Under the pieces are notes generated by a model that was not told the DNA's origin, made no database searches, and worked only from the letters and a program-made list of their open reading frames with translations. A program made the translations under genes and the position numbers. A DNA stretch of 8,282 nucleotides from Oscillospiraceae bacterium (GTDB taxonomy: Bacteria > Bacillota > Clostridia > Oscillospirales > Ruminococcaceae), in the NCBI GenBank assembly GCA_017528675.1, contig JAFXOO010000121.1, forward strand, positions 1 to 8,282. The letters are read 5' to 3'. Shown piece after piece: positions 1 to 5,151 of the stretch (its first letter is position 1; every line of letters begins with the position of its first letter).

Positions 1-1
1 A

Positions 2-19
2 TCGGGGCTGCCGCCCCGA
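2..19. other. GC-rich hairpin at left window edge
   Basis: Perfect inverted repeat CGGGGC-TGCC-GCCCCG with a T-A pair closing the base. A run of six T occurs at 35-40 on the plus strand, about 15 bases after the stem. That is too far for a canonical intrinsic terminator of a plus-strand gene lying outside the window. It could be a terminator remnant or part of an intergenic repeat. Nothing else is seen at 20-51. Confidence 0.4.
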
Positions 20-51
20 ACCCTGCAACAGTACTTTTTTGACAGACTGAA

Positions 52-71
52 GCGCCCCCTGCCGGGGGCGC
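52..71 (-). terminator. Hairpin after the LytTR/DUF3021 operon, probable terminator
   Basis: Perfect 8-bp stem GCGCCCCC/GGGGGCGC with a four-base TGCC loop, starting five bases past the stop of the DUF3021 gene. On the minus strand it is followed by TTCAGTCTGTC, which is only a weak U-tract. Position and stem strength favour a terminator, but the poor U-run lowers confidence. It has the same TGCC loop as the hairpin at 2-19. Confidence 0.5.
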
Positions 72-76
72 CTGCG

Positions 77-493
77 TTACTTGTTGTTCAGCATCTGATT
101 CATCTTGCTGACCCGGATCCGGATGGGGATATAGATGAGCAGCCAGATCACTGCAAATACGGCGGCAAAGATCAGCGTAAAAGCGGGAATCCGCTTCAGC
201 GGGATCCAGCCGTTCAGAAGATAAAAGCCGAGATAGTCAATATACAATACCGACATCTGAATCAATCCGGCAAAGGCCTTCGGCAGATGCTCGATCTGAT
301 GGATGACCGAGATTCCGGCTGCGATGAAGGCCATGACCGTCGTGGAAATGATTCCCAGCACAACCTCCTCAACGGAAAGCACACTCACTACACCTGCCGC
401 CTTCAGCACTGCCCATACAATTGCTGTAATCACGGGGCCTCCCCAGGCAAACATGGCACCTCTCACAACAAAGTTCTTAACATGGTTTTTCAT
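77..493 (-). CDS. DUF3021 family four-helix membrane protein
   Basis: A small integral membrane protein of 138 residues. Four hydrophobic segments lie at about residues 11-31, 42-64, 76-95 and 103-124, followed by a short basic tail (RIRVSK...). Length, topology and the helix 2-3 region with IHQIE fit DUF3021. I chose the ATG at 491-493 rather than the in-frame ATG at 541 because AAAAGGAGGT (501-510) sits eight bases before it, and because the longer start would run deep into the upstream gene. The start overlaps the stop of the LytTR gene as ATGA, which implies translational coupling. In known LytTR regulatory systems of Firmicutes, such membrane partners antagonise the cognate LytTR protein. 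That role is inferred here from the pairing and not shown. The signal sensed is unknown. Confidence 0.85.
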   Translation of the reverse strand: MKNHVKNFVVRGAMFAWGGPVITAIVWAVLKAAGVVSVLSVEEVVLGIISTTVMAFIAAGISVIHQIEHLPKAFAGLIQMSVLYIDYLGFYLLNGWIPLKRIPAFTLIFAAVFAVIWLLIYIPIRIRVSKMNQMLNNK

Positions 494-930
494 AGTCCAT
501 ACCTCCTTTTCAGGTCTGCAAAGCATCTTCTTGAAATACATTCCACATAACCGCTTTTGAATACGGCGTCCACAGCGCCGGAGAGCTGTACCCTGAACCG
601 GGCAATCTGTTTCCAGTTGGCAATGGCGGATTTACTGATCCGTTCAAAGCCCGCCGGCAGTGTGCTCTCCAGCTCACACAGCCGCTTCCTGACCAGATAT
701 TTCTCCCCTTTTGCATCAACGGCATAGGTTCTCTCGTTTTCGGTCAGAAAGCATTCAATGCCGCTGATCTCCAGCATGATAATCTCATCATCCCGATAAC
801 CGGGCATCTGGTCGGCTGCACTGTCCTGGAGCACCAGCCGTTCAATTTCATCAATCAGGGGTGTCCGCTCATGTACATTTGCAATCACCTCCTCACGGCA
901 GCTTCTGTCGATATACAGTCTGAAGATCAC
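490..930 (-). CDS. LytTR-domain DNA-binding transcriptional regulator
   Basis: A 146-residue protein with a short N-terminal extension (about 1-45) and a C-terminal LytTR DNA-binding domain (about 46-146). The family hallmarks are visible: the strand IIMLEISGIECF, the block YLVRKRLCELE, LPAGFERISKSAIAN (equivalent to the F-x-R-x-H/S-x-S-x-x-x-N signature) and the closing RRYGL. There is no response-regulator receiver domain, so it is not a classical two-component AgrA/LytR protein but a stand-alone LytTR regulator. The start is GTG at 928-930, preceded by AGGAGGT (939-945) with eight bases between them. It is co-transcribed with the DUF3021 gene from the promoter at 954-982. Such pairs often autoregulate, and possible operator repeats lie upstream (995-1021). 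Target genes beyond its own operon are unknown. Confidence 0.88.
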   Translation of the reverse strand: MIFRLYIDRSCREEVIANVHERTPLIDEIERLVLQDSAADQMPGYRDDEIIMLEISGIECFLTENERTYAVDAKGEKYLVRKRLCELESTLPAGFERISKSAIANWKQIARFRVQLSGAVDAVFKSGYVECISRRCFADLKRRYGL

Positions 931-953
931 GTTCTCTCACCTCCTATGATCCT

Positions 954-982
954 ATTATACACCAGTCTGTCGGTTTTGTCAT
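954..982 (-). promoter_or_regulatory. Sigma-A-type promoter of the LytTR/DUF3021 operon
   Basis: Minus strand: -35 ATGACA (977-982, five of six consensus), 17-bp spacer, -10 TATAAT (954-959, perfect). Transcription should start near 947, directly next to the Shine-Dalgarno AGGAGGT at 939-945, so the leader is only about 17-20 bases. That leaves no room for leader-based control and points to regulation at initiation. Confidence 0.8.
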
Positions 983-994
983 AAAAAATCGGGA

Positions 995-1021
995 TTCGGT
1001 AGAAATTCGACGGTGAACGGT
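995..1021 (-). promoter_or_regulatory. Possible LytTR operator repeats
   Basis: On the minus strand ACCGTTCAC begins at 1021 and fits the LytTR/AgrA half-site consensus (as I recall it, [TA][AC][CA]GTTN[AG][TG]) except at the last base. A degenerate ACCGAATCC starts exactly 21 bp downstream at 1000, the canonical centre spacing for paired LytTR sites. A further ACCG lies at 1014. They sit just upstream of the -35 element, where an activator would bind. The second half-site matches only in its first four bases, so this is tentative. Confidence 0.22.
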
Positions 1022-1083
1022 CAGAAAGTCCCGGCGATCCATGACGGGAATGTGACGATTCGTTAAAAATTCCTGCTGTGCTC

Positions 1084-1111
1084 TTGCAAAATCCGGAAAA
1101 TATGGTATAAT
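1084..1111 (+). promoter_or_regulatory. Promoter of the RING/DUF2628 gene
   Basis: -35 TTGCAA (1084-1089), 16-bp spacer, -10 TATAAT (1106-1111) with an extended TG one base before it (1103-1104). The expected start near 1118 gives a leader of about 58 bases before the ATG at 1176. It is divergent from the LytTR operon promoter, about 100 bp away, so the two genes share one regulatory interval. Confidence 0.75.
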
Positions 1112-1175
1112 GATATATGTGAAAGTATATTTGCATCGGATTTCTGCCGTACAGAGGGCAGAAAAGGAGGATATT

Positions 1176-2174
1176 ATGGGAAAATACACCGGCTGTCAAT
1201 GTATCATCTGCCAGAACACCTTCAGCGATGATGATGACATTGTTGTGTGCCCGGACTGCGGCACACCCTATCACCGTTCCTGCTATCAGTCCGAAGGCCA
1301 CTGCATCAACTCGTCACTCCATGCTGTTGGTGGAAGCTGGCAGGCGCAGCAGAACGAAGTGCGCATGAAGCTTGGCGGCAAAACCTGCCCGAACTGTGGC
1401 TTTATCAATACATCGGATGCCGTATCCTGTGCATCCTGCGGCACTTCGCTCAACGAGGACGCGTATCAGCCCGGCCCGAACGCTGTCCGCATTCCGCTGC
1501 CCGGCGGGCGGAATGTCTATTTTGATGCGGCAGACCCCTGCTGCGGCGCAAGTCCCGATGAGCAGATCGAGGAGGAACGCCTGGGAGATGTGGCAAGCTA
1601 TGTGGGGCGCAACACTTTGTACTATATCCCGCTGTTCCGCCGTTTCCGGGATACCGGCCGCAAGATCTCGCTCAATCTGACCTGTATCCTGTTCCCGTAT
1701 CTCTACTTTGCCTATCGGAAAATGTGGCCGATGGCAATCATCAGCGCCCTCATCAATATCGCATGCGGACTGCCGTATTCCATGCTCAATATGCTGGCGA
1801 CGCTTACCTCCAAGGAATATACCGATATGCTCGTACAGCTCTATGGCGACACAGAGGCAATTCACATGTTTGACGGACTGACGGCGTTTTTGCAGACGCA
1901 GGAAAATCTGTTGCAGACGCTTGGCGTACCGTTGTTCCTGTTCAGTCTTGGCATCCGGCTGGTATTCTGCCTGACAGCTAACTATATGTACTACCGCCAT
2001 GTCATGGGCGGCGTCGGCAAGATCCGCAAGGCTGCCCCTACCCAGAGCGTCCGCTCGGCGCTGTTGCAGTCAGAAGGCGGCGCAAGCATTCTCAACGTCA
2101 TCGGCTGTGCGGTGCTGTATTATTTCCTGAACGTCGGAATCTATGTCGTTCTGGCGCTGGTTTTCATGCACTGA
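1176..2174 (+). CDS. RING-like finger, zinc ribbon and DUF2628 membrane protein
   Basis: A 332-residue protein with three parts. Residues 7-43 form a prokaryotic RING-like finger: C9-x2-C12, C25-x2-C28, H33-x2-C36, then H42/C43. Residues 71-88 form a zinc ribbon: C71-x2-C74 and C85-x2-C88. From about 138 onward is a DUF2628 domain with the typical SYVGRNTLYYIPLF entry, the K-I-S-L-N motif, YRKMW and several hydrophobic helices (about 166-185, 190-212, 255-280, 305-331). The metal-binding part should face the cytoplasm as an N-terminal platform on a membrane anchor. I chose ATG 1176 over the in-frame ATG at 1110 because AAAGGAGG (1163-1170) lies five bases upstream and the promoter -10 overlaps the earlier ATG. 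No enzymatic motif is seen. Zinc fingers of this type usually mediate protein binding, and the biological role is unknown. Confidence 0.85.
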   Translation: MGKYTGCQCIICQNTFSDDDDIVVCPDCGTPYHRSCYQSEGHCINSSLHAVGGSWQAQQNEVRMKLGGKTCPNCGFINTSDAVSCASCGTSLNEDAYQPGPNAVRIPLPGGRNVYFDAADPCCGASPDEQIEEERLGDVASYVGRNTLYYIPLFRRFRDTGRKISLNLTCILFPYLYFAYRKMWPMAIISALINIACGLPYSMLNMLATLTSKEYTDMLVQLYGDTEAIHMFDGLTAFLQTQENLLQTLGVPLFLFSLGIRLVFCLTANYMYYRHVMGGVGKIRKAAPTQSVRSALLQSEGGASILNVIGCAVLYYFLNVGIYVVLALVFMH

Positions 2175-2198
2175 CGCCATGCCTCTGCGGCGGCTGAA

Positions 2199-2223
2199 TT
2201 CCGGCTGCCGGCATCAGCCGGAA
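2199..2223. other. Perfect 9-bp hairpin after the RING/DUF2628 gene
   Basis: TTCCGGCTG and CAGCCGGAA are perfect complements around a seven-base loop, 25 bases past the plus-strand stop. No T-run follows on either strand, so it is not a canonical intrinsic terminator. It could protect the 3' end of the plus-strand transcript or assist the downstream hairpins, which are partly bidirectional. Confidence 0.5.
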
Positions 2224-2247
2224 GCGGGAAACATCCTATGATGTATC

Positions 2248-2280
2248 AAAAAGGCAGATGCCCTTCCGGGTATCTGCCTT
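2248..2280 (-). terminator. Second of two tandem spoVS terminators
   Basis: AAGGCAGAT (2251-2259) pairs with ATCTGCCTT (2272-2280). The stem continues through a G-T wobble and CCC/GGG to a TTCC loop, giving 13 pairs. On the minus strand it is followed by TTTTT (2248-2252, partly in the stem). It lies downstream of the hairpin at 2296-2324 and so acts as a back-up for minus-strand transcripts. The T-poor sequence on the plus side makes it weaker in the other direction. Confidence 0.7.
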
Positions 2281-2289
2281 CATTCATCC

Positions 2290-2324
2290 AAAAACACGGG
2301 CACCCTTCTGGCAAGGGTGCCCGT
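2290..2324 (-). terminator. Intrinsic terminator of spoVS
   Basis: Perfect 12-bp stem ACGGGCACCCTT (2296-2307) / AAGGGTGCCCGT (2313-2324) with a five-base loop. On the minus strand it is followed by GTGTTTTT, whose five-T run lies at 2290-2294. It starts 11 bases after the spoVS stop. On the plus strand only a weak CTGCTTGTTCTT follows, so termination of the convergent gene here would be partial. Confidence 0.85.
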
Positions 2325-2334
2325 CTGCTTGTTC

Positions 2335-2595
2335 TTACCGTGGCTCACAGATGAGCTTGATCGCCGTGCGGTCTTCACCGTCGATCTGGATACTGGTGAA
2401 TGCAGGAATACAGATCAGATCAATTCCAATGGGAGCCAGATACCCTCTGGCAATTGCCACGGACTTGATTGCCTGATTGGCCGCTCCGGCACCGACTGCC
2501 TGGATCTCGACACTCTTGTTTTCACGGATCACACCTGCGATCGCACCTGCAACTGAGTTAGGGACTGAACGGGAAGATACCTTCAAGACTTCCAT
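2335..2595 (-). CDS. spoVS: Stage V sporulation protein S (SpoVS)
   Basis: An 86-residue protein that matches SpoVS over its whole length: MEVLKVSSRSVPNSVAGAI at the start, then IQAVGAGAANQAIKSVAIARG, and a closing segment with DLICIPAF, the IQIDGE(D/E)RTAIKLI motif and EPR. The family is a small Alba-like fold. In Bacillus subtilis SpoVS affects septation and later spore coat and cortex steps, but homologues also occur in non-sporulating bacteria, so its presence does not prove that this strain sporulates. Start ATG 2593-2595, with TAAAGGAGGT at 2601-2610. It lies downstream of ymdB in the same orientation, as in Bacillus. It has its own promoter (2664-2692) and two tandem terminators. Confidence 0.96.
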   Translation of the reverse strand: MEVLKVSSRSVPNSVAGAIAGVIRENKSVEIQAVGAGAANQAIKSVAIARGYLAPIGIDLICIPAFTSIQIDGEDRTAIKLICEPR

Positions 2596-2663
2596 AAAGA
2601 ACCTCCTTTAGTGAATCAGATTGTGGATTGTTTACGAAAAGTGCAGACTCAGAATCCAGTTAC

Positions 2664-2692
2664 ATTATACTACATTCCATTATGAATTGCAA
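2664..2692 (-). promoter_or_regulatory. Sigma-A-type promoter of spoVS
   Basis: Minus strand: -35 TTGCAA (2687-2692), 17-bp spacer, -10 TATAAT (2664-2669). The expected start near 2657 leaves a leader of about 60 bases. In B. subtilis spoVS is sigma-H driven. I see no convincing sigma-H site here, so expression looks vegetative. It lies in the ymdB-spoVS gap, so spoVS can be transcribed alone as well as by read-through. Confidence 0.75.
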
Positions 2693-2715
2693 TAGGCATT
2701 AGAAAAGTTTGTGAA

Positions 2716-3480
2716 TTATCTCATAATCAGGGGGGTGATTTTCGTACATTTACCACATTTTTTGTCGTATTCGATCACTACGCCATTCAGAAAACAGGGG
2801 GTTTCGGCTTCCGGTGCACGCACAGGAACGTGCAGATGCAGCCGGTCAAGCGCTGCCTGCTTCTCCAGACCAAGGATGGATTCTTCGGCGCCGGTCATGC
2901 CGGCATCCGTGATATAGCCCGTATGACCGTCCAGAATGCGGGCATCTGCCGTCTGGACATGGGTGTGTGTTCCGATCACAGCCGTCACCCGCCCCGCAAG
3001 ATAATAGCCCATTGCCTGCTTTTCCGAGGTCGCTTCAGCGTGGAAATCCACAAAAACCACCGGCGTGTCAATTTCCTGTAGCAGCCGGTCGGCTGTATCG
3101 AAGGGATTGTCAAGCGGTTCCATGAACAGCACCCCCTGCAAATTAAGGATGGCTGCCTGGCTGGCGCCAAGGTCCAGCACCGTGTATCCACGGCCGGGGC
3201 AGGCATCGGAATAGTTCGCAGGACGGACAATACACGAATGCTCAAAAAGCGAAAGCTCATTGCGGCGCTGGAATGCGTGATTTCCGGTGGTGATGACATC
3301 GGCGCCGGCATGGAACAGCATTTCTGCCGATGCCTGGGTGATGCCGTTACCGCTGGCGGAATTTTCGCCGTTGACGACAGTGATATCAATACCGTGCTCC
3401 CGTCTGAGGGCGGGAAGCTTCTGTTGCAGGAAGCGGCAGCCGTGCTCACCGACAACGTCACCGATAAATAGCAGTCTCAT
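2716..3480 (-). CDS. ymdB: YmdB family metallophosphoesterase (cyclic nucleotide phosphodiesterase)
   Basis: A 254-residue cytoplasmic protein of the calcineurin-like YmdB family (about 260 residues in Bacillus). The dinuclear metal site is complete: D8 in FIGDVVG, E39-N40 in NGENSASG, N67-H68 in TTGNH, H147 in DFHAE, and H172/H174 in GTHTHVQTAD. Family knowledge: B. subtilis YmdB hydrolyses cyclic nucleotides such as cAMP and affects the switch between biofilm and motility and colony behaviour. The usual GNHTWD block reads GNHAFQ here, a variation outside the metal ligands. The start at 3478-3480 has GGAGG (3488-3492) seven bases upstream. It is followed by spoVS, as in Bacillus. The gene upstream is a membrane acyltransferase-like protein and not the RNase Y gene found there. 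No separate promoter is obvious, so it is probably transcribed with the upstream gene. Confidence 0.93.
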   Translation of the reverse strand: MRLLFIGDVVGEHGCRFLQQKLPALRREHGIDITVVNGENSASGNGITQASAEMLFHAGADVITTGNHAFQRRNELSLFEHSCIVRPANYSDACPGRGYTVLDLGASQAAILNLQGVLFMEPLDNPFDTADRLLQEIDTPVVFVDFHAEATSEKQAMGYYLAGRVTAVIGTHTHVQTADARILDGHTGYITDAGMTGAEESILGLEKQAALDRLHLHVPVRAPEAETPCFLNGVVIEYDKKCGKCTKITPLIMR

Positions 3481-3511
3481 CTGGAGGCCTCCATCTCATG
3501 TACTGATTGCA

Positions 3512-3547
3512 CAATGAACTACCGCACAGATGCACGGTAGTTCATTG
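3512..3547. other. Long hairpin between the acyltransferase-like gene and ymdB
   Basis: CAATGAACTACCG (3512-3524) pairs perfectly with CGGTAGTTCATTG (3535-3547) around a ten-base loop. It begins four bases after the upstream stop. Neither strand has a T-run behind it, so it is not a standard terminator. It could attenuate read-through or act as an RNA-processing or stability element that uncouples ymdB from the gene before it. Confidence 0.6.
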
Positions 3548-3550
3548 CCT

Positions 3551-4996
3551 TTACTCATCCTCACCGGGTGTCATGCGCAGTATTTCCTCAAGCGTCGGCT
3601 GGTATCTCGGCTCAGCGGATGCCGGCGGTTCCTCCTCCGGGATCTCTGCATCAGCGCCGTGCTTCGGCTTGTAGGCAGGCTTCGGCGGTTCCGGCGGAAG
3701 CTCCGGCTCAGGTGCCGGCTCTGCTTCCGCAGCAGGCTGCGGCTGGAGTTCTACCTCCTTCACGCCGGGCGGCAGCTCCTCCGTGGGCTGGGTCATCCGC
3801 ACCGCTGTCTCCGGCTCGGTAACCGGAACCTTGATCGTATGGCGGGGATCGCTCGCCGTGAGCTTCCTGCCAGGTCTGGTATGCACACGCTCCGGCATGG
3901 AGACATCGCTCTTACGGCGTTTCTTCTTCGGGGTATCCTCGTCGTCCTCCTCAGCCTCTGCCTCTGCACTGCGCAGCAGTGAACGGATGCCAAGCAGCGG
4001 GAGCTGAAGCATCAGACCAAGCACACAGCACAGGATGAACAGCACCGGAACCACGCCCAGTCCCACCCAGTAGCGCAGATCCGGATCCGGGAACCGCTCA
4101 TTGACGGCTGCCATGGAAATGTCGATCAGCGGATCTCCCAGCAGCAGCGCCGCCAGCGCACCGCCTGCCGCTCCGGCAAAGAAGCGGTGTACGCTGCTCT
4201 TGCCGTTCTTTTTGCTGTGGAACAGGCCAAGCATACAGAGGGCAATTCCGAATGCCGGGAACGCCGCCAGGCTGTCAAGCCACGGACAGAACAGCTTCTG
4301 CTCCGGCAGACTTGTCCAGGTAACAATGGCGGTCTCTGCTGCAATCAGCAGCAGCATCACCAGCAGGAACACGGGAATATGACGTTTTTTCAGGTAGCGC
4401 TTGAGATAGGCACCGGCTACATAGGCTGCCACAGGGAACAGCCCCAGACACCACTCCGGCAGCAGATAAATCCCCTCGATATAGAGAATCGGCTGCAAGG
4501 TGCCGAAAGCTGCGGCAAGGCAGAGAAACAGGAGTCTTGCATTCCGGTTCGGAAGCCCCTGGATGGCGGCATTCAGGAAGGGTGCCGCAAGGAGGATGCC
4601 GAAGTACATCCCGGCAAAGGAACTGGTATCCGTGGTTTTGAAGCGCAGGAACGCTTGCAGAATCTCCGGGTAGGTCATCTCCTCCTGCAACAGTGTCAGA
4701 CGCATGGCAATTGCCACGGCACTGCAAATCACATAGACATAGAGCAGGCGGATGAAGATCTTGAAATAGCCCATTGAATATTTCTTGGAACTCAGGATAT
4801 AGCCTGTTCCCGCTGACAATACAGCAGCACCGGACAGACAGAACATCCGCCATGCGATAGGAGCGGCTGTCGCCCAGGATGTCACCGGTTCGTTGAAATA
4901 GCCGATCGCATCAATGTATTGCAGGCAAAGCAGCATCATCACGCCTATACAGCAGAGGATGTCGATGCCTAAATTTCGAGCCTTATCTGCGGCCAT
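3551..4996 (-). CDS. Acyltransferase-3-like membrane protein with Pro/Glu-rich cytoplasmic tail
   Basis: A 481-residue protein. Residues 7-340 contain about ten hydrophobic helices in the pattern of Acyl_transf_3 (OafA-like) membrane acyltransferases, including the opening RNLGIDILCCIG and the helix GMYFGILLAAPFLN, which resembles their YIGLYLLxPFLN segment. The position where active members carry a conserved His at the end of helix 1 reads Gln (LLCLQYI), and the Arg of the usual DLLR is Cys. Catalysis is therefore doubtful. From about 343 to 481 is a long charged tail with an acidic run, a basic cluster KKKRRK, many Pro/Glu repeats and a final segment YQPTLEEILRMTPGEDE. I chose the ATG at 4994-4996, since GGAG (5006-5009) lies nine bases upstream. 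An earlier in-frame ATG at 5023 has no ribosome site. It is the first gene behind the promoter at 5062-5090. The role is unknown. Confidence 0.7.
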   Translation of the reverse strand: MAADKARNLGIDILCCIGVMMLLCLQYIDAIGYFNEPVTSWATAAPIAWRMFCLSGAAVLSAGTGYILSSKKYSMGYFKIFIRLLYVYVICSAVAIAMRLTLLQEEMTYPEILQAFLRFKTTDTSSFAGMYFGILLAAPFLNAAIQGLPNRNARLLFLCLAAAFGTLQPILYIEGIYLLPEWCLGLFPVAAYVAGAYLKRYLKKRHIPVFLLVMLLLIAAETAIVTWTSLPEQKLFCPWLDSLAAFPAFGIALCMLGLFHSKKNGKSSVHRFFAGAAGGALAALLLGDPLIDISMAAVNERFPDPDLRYWVGLGVVPVLFILCCVLGLMLQLPLLGIRSLLRSAEAEAEEDDEDTPKKKRRKSDVSMPERVHTRPGRKLTASDPRHTIKVPVTEPETAVRMTQPTEELPPGVKEVELQPQPAAEAEPAPEPELPPEPPKPAYKPKHGADAEIPEEEPPASAEPRYQPTLEEILRMTPGEDE

Positions 4997-5010
4997 AGGT
5001 ATCATCTCCG
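4997..5010 (-). promoter_or_regulatory. Translation leader deciding the start of the acyltransferase-like gene
   Basis: The minus strand reads CGGAGATGATACCT directly before ATG 4996. GGAG is nine bases from that ATG. The intermediate in-frame ATG (5005) abuts GGAG and so cannot use it. The same 13 bases CGGAGATGATACC precede the PAP2 gene. Confidence 0.6.
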
Positions 5011-5061
5011 TTTCATTGTACATGCAGCAACGGGGGCTGCGGAATATGGTATCTTGTATCT

Positions 5062-5090
5062 ATTATACCACAAATTTTATGACTCTGCAA
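5062..5090 (-). promoter_or_regulatory. Promoter of the acyltransferase-like gene
   Basis: Minus strand: -35 TTGCAG (5085-5090), 17-bp spacer, extended -10 TGG-TATAAT with TATAAT at 5062-5067. The predicted start near 5055 gives a leader of about 60 bases. It lies downstream of the PAP2 terminator, which separates the two transcription units. Confidence 0.75.
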
Positions 5091-5120
5091 TCATTTCGGC
5101 AAAATATTTTGGTTTCTGAC

Positions 5121-5151
5121 AAAAAATTGCCCCTTCCCTATGGAGGGTGGC
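5121..5151 (-). terminator. Probable terminator of the PAP2 gene
   Basis: On the minus strand an imperfect GC-rich stem beginning at the last base of the stop codon (GCC-A-CC-C-U-CC with GG-A-A-GG-GGC, one bulge and one mismatch) is followed by AATTTTTT (run at 5121-5126). The U-tract is good, the stem is imperfect. Confidence 0.5.

Noticed and set aside
927..1301. 124-residue minus-strand frame across the divergent promoter region
   Set aside because: Overlaps both mapped promoters and the start of the RING gene, with no ribosome site or family likeness.
1314..2000. 228-residue open frame on the minus strand
   Set aside because: Lies entirely antisense to the RING/DUF2628 gene, has no ribosome site and no recognisable domain; it is a shadow of that gene's codon bias.
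2596..2700. Sigma-H or sporulation-sigma promoter for spoVS
   Set aside because: No convincing sigma-H elements were found; the clear signal is a sigma-A-type TTGCAA/TATAAT pair with 17-bp spacing.
3530..3982. 150-residue plus-strand frame rich in Arg and Leu
   Set aside because: Antisense to the Pro/Glu-rich tail of the acyltransferase-like protein; its low-complexity composition is explained by that.
4187..4853. Overlapping frames of about 190 residues on both strands
   Set aside because: Both lie within the acyltransferase-like gene in other frames, which has the convincing membrane-helix pattern, start site and promoter.
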